Source: JBAZCI01 sp041671025 (GTDB taxonomy: Bacteria; Patescibacteriota; Patescibacteriia; UBA10025). Taken from it: 50,260 bases of DNA. The first letter of the stretch is position 1. Each line of letters opens with the position of its first letter. This document shows positions 46,704-50,260 of this stretch, piece after piece. The translations under genes and the position numbers were made by a program. Under the pieces are notes generated by a model, which was given only the letters and a program-made list of their open reading frames with translations, did not search any database and was not told the DNA's origin. The stretch covers positions 1 to 50,260 of the forward strand of contig JBAZCI010000005.1 in assembly GCA_041671025.1 (NCBI GenBank), given 5' to 3'.

Positions 46704-47861
46704 ATGCAGACATCACCCATCCAACAAAGTGTTGAGCTGATCACGAGGTCCCAAAGTTTCTTGATTGCGCTCCCCAGTCACCCGACAACAGATGCCGTAG
46801 CGGCAGGTCTGGGTCTTTTTTTAACTCTTGAAAAATTGGGTAAAAAAGCAAAAGTTGTCTGTTCAGAATTTGATCTTCCCCCGCATCACCAGTTTCTCCC
46901 AAAAAGCAAAGAAATCCATACGAACATGAGCGCGATTCGTAAGTTTGTTATTACCGTCGATGTGGCTCGGACGCCCGTTGATGAACTTTCATATGATATC
47001 GTCGGCGACAAGCTGAATATATTTTTGACTCCCAAAAGCGGATTTTTTGAGGCACGCGATATCACGACATCGCCGTCAAACTATGAGTATGACGCAATTG
47101 TTGTCATTGATGCGCCCGACCTGGATGCGCTGGGAAAGCTGTATCAGGAAAATGCGGAATTTTTTTATCATACGCCAATCATCAACATCGACCATAGTCC
47201 CTCGAATGAACAGTACGGCCAAATCAATCCCGTAGATTTGGTAGCGACCTCCTCATCGGAAATTGTCTTTGAACTTTGCAAGGCGCTTGGTACGGAGTTG
47301 CTTGATGAGTATATCGCAACGAATTTATTGACGGGCATTATTTCAAAAACGAAGAGTTTTCAGACCGCAACGGTAACGCCGCGCTCACTTTCAATTGCCA
47401 GCCACCTGATTGAGCAGGGCGCGCGCCGGGACGATATTATTAAGAACCTGTATCGCACAAAATCGATAGAAACGCTTAAGCTTTGGGGCCGGGCGCTTGC
47501 CCGTTTGCGAACAAACCATGGCGGGCGGGTCGTATGGTCCGTGTTGAACCGCCAGGATTTTGAACGATCAGGGGCAGATGAACAGAAGTTGGACGGAGTA
47601 ATCGACGAACTTATTGTTAACACTCCGCAAGCCGAGTTAATCGTCGTTATTTATGAGAAAAGTGACCAGACGATCGGCGTTATAGCAAGCACAACCCGCT
47701 CACTCGACGGATTCATGGTATTTCGCAACTGGAAACCGCAGGGCACAAAAAACTATATGACGTTTACGCTGCCCGGTATCTCTCTCACGGATGCAGAAAA
47801 ACAGGTCCTGGATGCGATCAATACACACATGGACCGCATGGCGACCCAGCTTCCCGCCTAA
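46704..47861 (+). CDS. Degenerate DHH/DHHA1 phosphoesterase-like protein
   Basis: A 385-residue protein with the layout of RecJ/NrnA-type DHH phosphoesterases but damaged motifs. The first motif, usually H-x-x-x-D-G-D-A, is LPSHPTTDAVAAGLGL (His26, Asp30), with one Asp missing. IVVIDAPDLDALG (Asp136) keeps the second motif. The name-giving DHH is IDHSPSN (Asp163, His164, Ser165). The usual GGH of the DHHA1 domain is not found in VIASTTRSLDGFMVF. Metal binding may be lost, so this is probably a non-catalytic relative, or an enzyme with a reduced site. It comes before pilB, an arrangement that may point to a role in pilus assembly or signalling. Confidence 0.75.
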   Translation: MQTSPIQQSVELITRSQSFLIALPSHPTTDAVAAGLGLFLTLEKLGKKAKVVCSEFDLPPHHQFLPKSKEIHTNMSAIRKFVITVDVARTPVDELSYDIVGDKLNIFLTPKSGFFEARDITTSPSNYEYDAIVVIDAPDLDALGKLYQENAEFFYHTPIINIDHSPSNEQYGQINPVDLVATSSSEIVFELCKALGTELLDEYIATNLLTGIISKTKSFQTATVTPRSLSIASHLIEQGARRDDIIKNLYRTKSIETLKLWGRALARLRTNHGGRVVWSVLNRQDFERSGADEQKLDGVIDELIVNTPQAELIVVIYEKSDQTIGVIASTTRSLDGFMVFRNWKPQGTKNYMTFTLPGISLTDAEKQVLDAINTHMDRMATQLPA

Positions 47862-47899
47862 ATTGAAGGATTGAGGCGTTTTTTTGGTTCGGCTCGGCG

Positions 47900-47908
47900 T
47901 GGTATACT
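47900..47908 (+). promoter_or_regulatory. Extended -10 promoter element for pilB
   Basis: TGGTATACT (47900-47908) is an extended -10 with no good -35. Its end is 10 bases before the pilB ATG, so a start there would give an almost leaderless mRNA. It could supplement read-through from the DHH promoter. Confidence 0.5.
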
Positions 47909-47918
47909 AGTCGTACCT

Positions 47919-49649
47919 ATGCAGACTGACGACAGCAAGCCAAAATCTATTCGCGATCTTCTTTCGCCGCAGGCAAAACGGCGGGTAACGATTGCCTCCG
48001 ATGAAGCCCAAGAACAGTTTCAGGACAAGCTTCACGATATTGATGTTAAAGAAAAGGAGCAGATCACCCGGAATCGTGCCGCCGAAATCGGCGTGTCCTA
48101 CATTAATCTCAAAGGATTTCCCATCGCAGGGGAAGTGCTGGCCAATATCACGGAAGAAAATGCCCGGCGTTTGAACGCGGTCTGTTTTTTGCTTGGGAAT
48201 GGTGAGGTGCGCCTGGGGTCCACTGATCCGACGAATCCCGAAGTACGGGATGAACTTAATCGACTGGCGCAGGAGAATCATGTTCACGGGGATATTTACA
48301 TGATATCCGAATACAGTCTTCAGCAGGCATTGAAGCTGTATGCAATCATTCCAAAACCACGGGCATACGTTGCCGGTGTACAAATTACGGAAGAAGATTT
48401 TAAAAAATACTCAGAAAACATTAAGAGCTTCCAAGGTATTAATGAGAGTATACAGCGTGTCTCAATATCTGAAATCATTACACTCTTAATTGCCGGAGGT
48501 ATCCGTAATGACGCATCGGATATTCACATTGAAGCAGAAGAAAACGACATTAAAGTGCGGTATCGTATGGACGGCGTGTTGCACGATGTTGCGTCATTGC
48601 CGCACAGCGATTGGCTCAAAATTATCAGCCGTATCAAGTTACTTGCCGGGTTAAAAATAAATATAACCACAACTCCCCAGGACGGACGGTTCACTATTCA
48701 TCTGACAAAGGGGTATATTGATGTCCGCGTATCGTGCATTCCTACGACGTATGGTGAAAGTGTTGTCATGCGTTTACTGCAGTCCTCAAATGTCGGCGTG
48801 AAATTTGAAGACCTGGGATTACGCGGGTCTGCATCTGAAGTCATCAAGCGGGAAATTGACCGTCCCAACGGTATGATTTTGGCGACGGGACCGACGGGAT
48901 CGGGGAAAACAACGACACTCTACGCATTTTTATTGCTACTGAATAAACCGGAAGTCAAGATTATCACTTTGGAAAATCCGGTAGAGTACAAAATTCCCGG
49001 TATCAATCAAAGCGAGGTTGATGCTGAAGCCGGATATTCCTTTGCCAAAGGACTCCGGTCGATTTTACGGCAAGATCCCGATGTTGTCATGGTGGGAGAA
49101 ATCCGTGATCCGGAAACGGCTGAGATTGCCGTTCAAGCCGCGCTCACTGGCCACCTGATGCTCTCAACAACGCATACAAATAATGCGGCAGGAACAATCC
49201 CCCGTTTGCTCTCTTTCGGTATCGTCCCGTATCTCTTGAGTCCCTCATTGAATGTTATTATCGGTCAGCGTCTTGTCCGTAAAATATGTCAGTACTGCAA
49301 AGAACCGATGACGCTGGATGCTGCAACGCTCAGCCGCGTACACTCTTTGCTGGCTCAGATATCGGAAGCATCCGGACAACAAAAGCCCGATCCGGCAACG
49401 ATGACTTTTTATCGGGGAAAAGGATGCGAACACTGCACCCATATCGGTTATAAAGGGCGTATCGGTATTTATGAAGTTTTTACGATGAATACGGAGATTG
49501 AGCAACACATTCTTTCAGGCCAGGTTTCAGAAAACACCATGCATGATATTGCGGTCAAGAACGGTATGATTACCATGGTTCAGGATGGACTGCTCAAAGC
49601 GCTCGACGGCATTACGACCGTCGAGGAGGTATTTAAAGTGACCGAGTAA
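47919..49649 (+). CDS. pilB: Type IV pilus assembly/type II secretion ATPase PilB/GspE family
   Basis: A 576-residue ATPase. The N-terminal domain (to about 150) is of the MshEN/GspE-N type. The C-terminal motor has ASDIHIEAEENDIKVRYRMD, Walker A GPTGSGKTTT (about 324), the Asp box TLENPVEYKIPGINQSEV and Walker B DPDVVMVGEIRDPETA. The His box GHLMLSTTHTNNA follows. CQYCKEP and CEHCTHIGYKGRIGIYE give the CxxC pairs of the zinc domain. It powers pilus extension from the cytoplasmic face. The start at 47919 is set by the first domain; an ATG at 47871 overlaps the promoter and DHH end. The pilins at 7.7-9.4 kb are VirB2-like, not type IV pilins, so they are not its obvious substrates. Confidence 0.95.
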   Translation: MQTDDSKPKSIRDLLSPQAKRRVTIASDEAQEQFQDKLHDIDVKEKEQITRNRAAEIGVSYINLKGFPIAGEVLANITEENARRLNAVCFLLGNGEVRLGSTDPTNPEVRDELNRLAQENHVHGDIYMISEYSLQQALKLYAIIPKPRAYVAGVQITEEDFKKYSENIKSFQGINESIQRVSISEIITLLIAGGIRNDASDIHIEAEENDIKVRYRMDGVLHDVASLPHSDWLKIISRIKLLAGLKINITTTPQDGRFTIHLTKGYIDVRVSCIPTTYGESVVMRLLQSSNVGVKFEDLGLRGSASEVIKREIDRPNGMILATGPTGSGKTTTLYAFLLLLNKPEVKIITLENPVEYKIPGINQSEVDAEAGYSFAKGLRSILRQDPDVVMVGEIRDPETAEIAVQAALTGHLMLSTTHTNNAAGTIPRLLSFGIVPYLLSPSLNVIIGQRLVRKICQYCKEPMTLDAATLSRVHSLLAQISEASGQQKPDPATMTFYRGKGCEHCTHIGYKGRIGIYEVFTMNTEIEQHILSGQVSENTMHDIAVKNGMITMVQDGLLKALDGITTVEEVFKVTE

Positions 49650-49667
49650 TACGTACACTACACACAT

Positions 49668-49865
49668 ATGAGAGAAGGATTCGATATGTCTCCGCGGGAG
49701 GTACGCGGTATGCAAGAGCGGGTAGCAAAAAAGGTGACACAGGAGTATGAAGAACGGGAGGAAATCATTCAGGAAGGTAAAAGAGACCGGCAATTTACCG
49801 AAGGTGCTCAGTTTCGCGATATGACAAAACGCGATCTTGGTCAAGCTGCAAAAGCGAGGAGATAA
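49668..49865 (+). CDS. 65-residue charged protein with a UVR-like segment
   Basis: A 65-residue highly charged protein that lies 18 bases after pilB. It is rich in Glu, Arg and Lys with coiled-coil character (KKVTQEYEEREEIIQEGKRD). QFTEGAQFRDMTKRD resembles the second helix of a UVR motif (F-E-x-A-A-x-x-R-D). It has no signal peptide or membrane span. No family is assigned. It may be a small partner of PilB or of a UVR-binding protein; this is inferred from position and the weak motif. Confidence 0.5.
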   Translation: MREGFDMSPREVRGMQERVAKKVTQEYEEREEIIQEGKRDRQFTEGAQFRDMTKRDLGQAAKARR

Positions 49866-49912
49866 TCTCCCGGTTACTATTCCGAAGTATCCTTATCAGG
49901 ATGCGTACGGTT

Positions 49913-50260
49913 TTAATTATTTAACGCCTGCAGTTTCTGCTCTGCTTCCGCAAGCTTGGCTTTTTGCTGTGTAATAATATGTTCCGGTGCGCGGGAAACA
50001 AATTGCTCGTTGGCGAGCTGGCCTTTAAGCCGGGTTATGTAGCTTTGCAGATTTTTTCGCTCGTCATCACGGTGCGTATGTGTCGCTTCAGGTAGGTCAA
50101 TGTGCGCGTTAACACCCTGGACCGCAAATGTAACGGGCACCGGAGCTGTTTTTGGATCGATCCAGTGCAATCGGACGCGTCCTAAACGCTCAATGCTTTG
50201 TACATTGTCCATAATCACCTGCCGCGACGCTCCCCAACATCGGAGGTCGAAAATAACACT
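49913..50260 (-). CDS. valS: Valyl-tRNA synthetase, C-terminal part (truncated by window edge)
   Basis: An open frame of 115 codons enters from the right edge and stops at TAA 49915-49913. It contains QSIERLGRVRLHWID, a beta-like stretch PVTFAVQGVNAHIDL and a C-terminal coiled coil with NLQSYITRLKGQLANEQFVS, then RAPEHIITQQKAKLAEAEQK. This is the typical ValS C-terminal arm that holds tRNA-Val: 'N-E-x-F-x-x-x-A-P-x-x-x-x-x-x-x-x-K'. The catalytic domains lie outside the window. The frame has no stop before the edge, so the GTG at 50218 is not the true start. Confidence 0.9.
   Translation of the reverse strand, partial: SVIFDLRCWGASRQVIMDNVQSIERLGRVRLHWIDPKTAPVPVTFAVQGVNAHIDLPEATHTHRDDERKNLQSYITRLKGQLANEQFVSRAPEHIITQQKAKLAEAEQKLQALNN

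Noticed and set aside
47919..49649. PilB as the motor for the pilins at 7.7-9.4 kb
   Set aside because: Those pilins have VirB2/TrbC-type features (cleaved signal, two helices, GG loop) and lack a type IV prepilin leader. PilB works with type IV pilins, which are not in the window.
1..50260. CRISPR arrays, tRNA or rRNA genes
   Set aside because: No regularly spaced direct repeats were seen, and the few gaps between genes do not hold tRNA-like cloverleaf or TTCNANNC signatures. A covariance-model search could still find a missed small RNA.
1..50260. TGA recoding to glycine (code 25)
   Set aside because: TGA ends many recognised genes exactly where the family ends, often as ATGA overlaps, so it is a true stop here.

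Overview
This window reads as a chromosomal segment from a bacterium of the Candidate Phyla Radiation (Patescibacteria), probably a Parcubacteria-like lineage. The evidence is indirect. There are three VirB2/TrbC-like pilin paralogues, a degenerate DHH protein beside a PilB ATPase, a single-chain phosphoglucose/phosphomannose isomerase, DUF2079 and many GT-C membrane glycosyltransferases, and very tight gene packing. TGA is a normal stop, seen in many ATGA stop/start overlaps, which argues against the recoded Gracilibacteria/SR1 lineages. Most genes lack a clear Shine-Dalgarno sequence, and several lie within 10-40 bases of a good -10 element.

Layout. 1-5.4 kb: end of an unrecognised gene, a 29-residue mini-gene with an excellent promoter and terminator, then a methyltransferase, MsrB, a dispersed-repeat-like palindrome, a two-TM small protein, a 2H-phosphoesterase-like protein, AlkD, DedA and a VanX-like dipeptidase. 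5.4-9.5 kb: galU, a membrane-anchored sugar-binding protein and three T4SS-type pilins. 9.5-23.7 kb: a DUF2079 protein facing a leftward operon: isomerase, STT3-like protein, GT87-like, DPM1-like GT2, two GT39-like paralogues, two further GT-C paralogues and another GT87-like protein. 23.8-34.6 kb: yebC and ruvC, then an alpha-glucan operon: GH15, GT5, GH57, GH57-UVR, an APH-like kinase, PHP, a second GT5, galT and a 45-residue membrane protein. 34.7-41.3 kb: another GT39-like protein, tyrS, a ROK sugar kinase and a class A PBP. 41.3-46.6 kb: the origin region dnaN-oriC-dnaA-rpmH-rnpA-yidD-yidC, a PRC-barrel protein and tsaE. 46.6-50.3 kb: a DHH-like protein, pilB, a small charged protein and the end of valS.

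How the genes fit together. GalU, GalT, the ROK kinase and the isomerase can supply sugar phosphates and UDP-sugars. The GT2 protein could load sugar onto a polyprenyl phosphate, and the GT-C proteins, including the STT3-like one, could use that donor outside the membrane to decorate proteins or glycans. The alpha-glucan operon holds two synthases and three putative hydrolases or transferases, which suggests an internal storage or signalling glucan. These pathway links are inferred from family membership and gene order.

The most notable non-coding structure is between dnaA and dnaN. It has DnaA-box-like sites, a G-run, a TAATAGTAATAA tract matching the DnaA-trio pattern and an AT-rich tract ending at dnaN, within 180 bases where one strand has 68 G and 5 C. 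I take it to be the replication origin. No tRNA, rRNA, CRISPR array or complete insertion sequence was seen.
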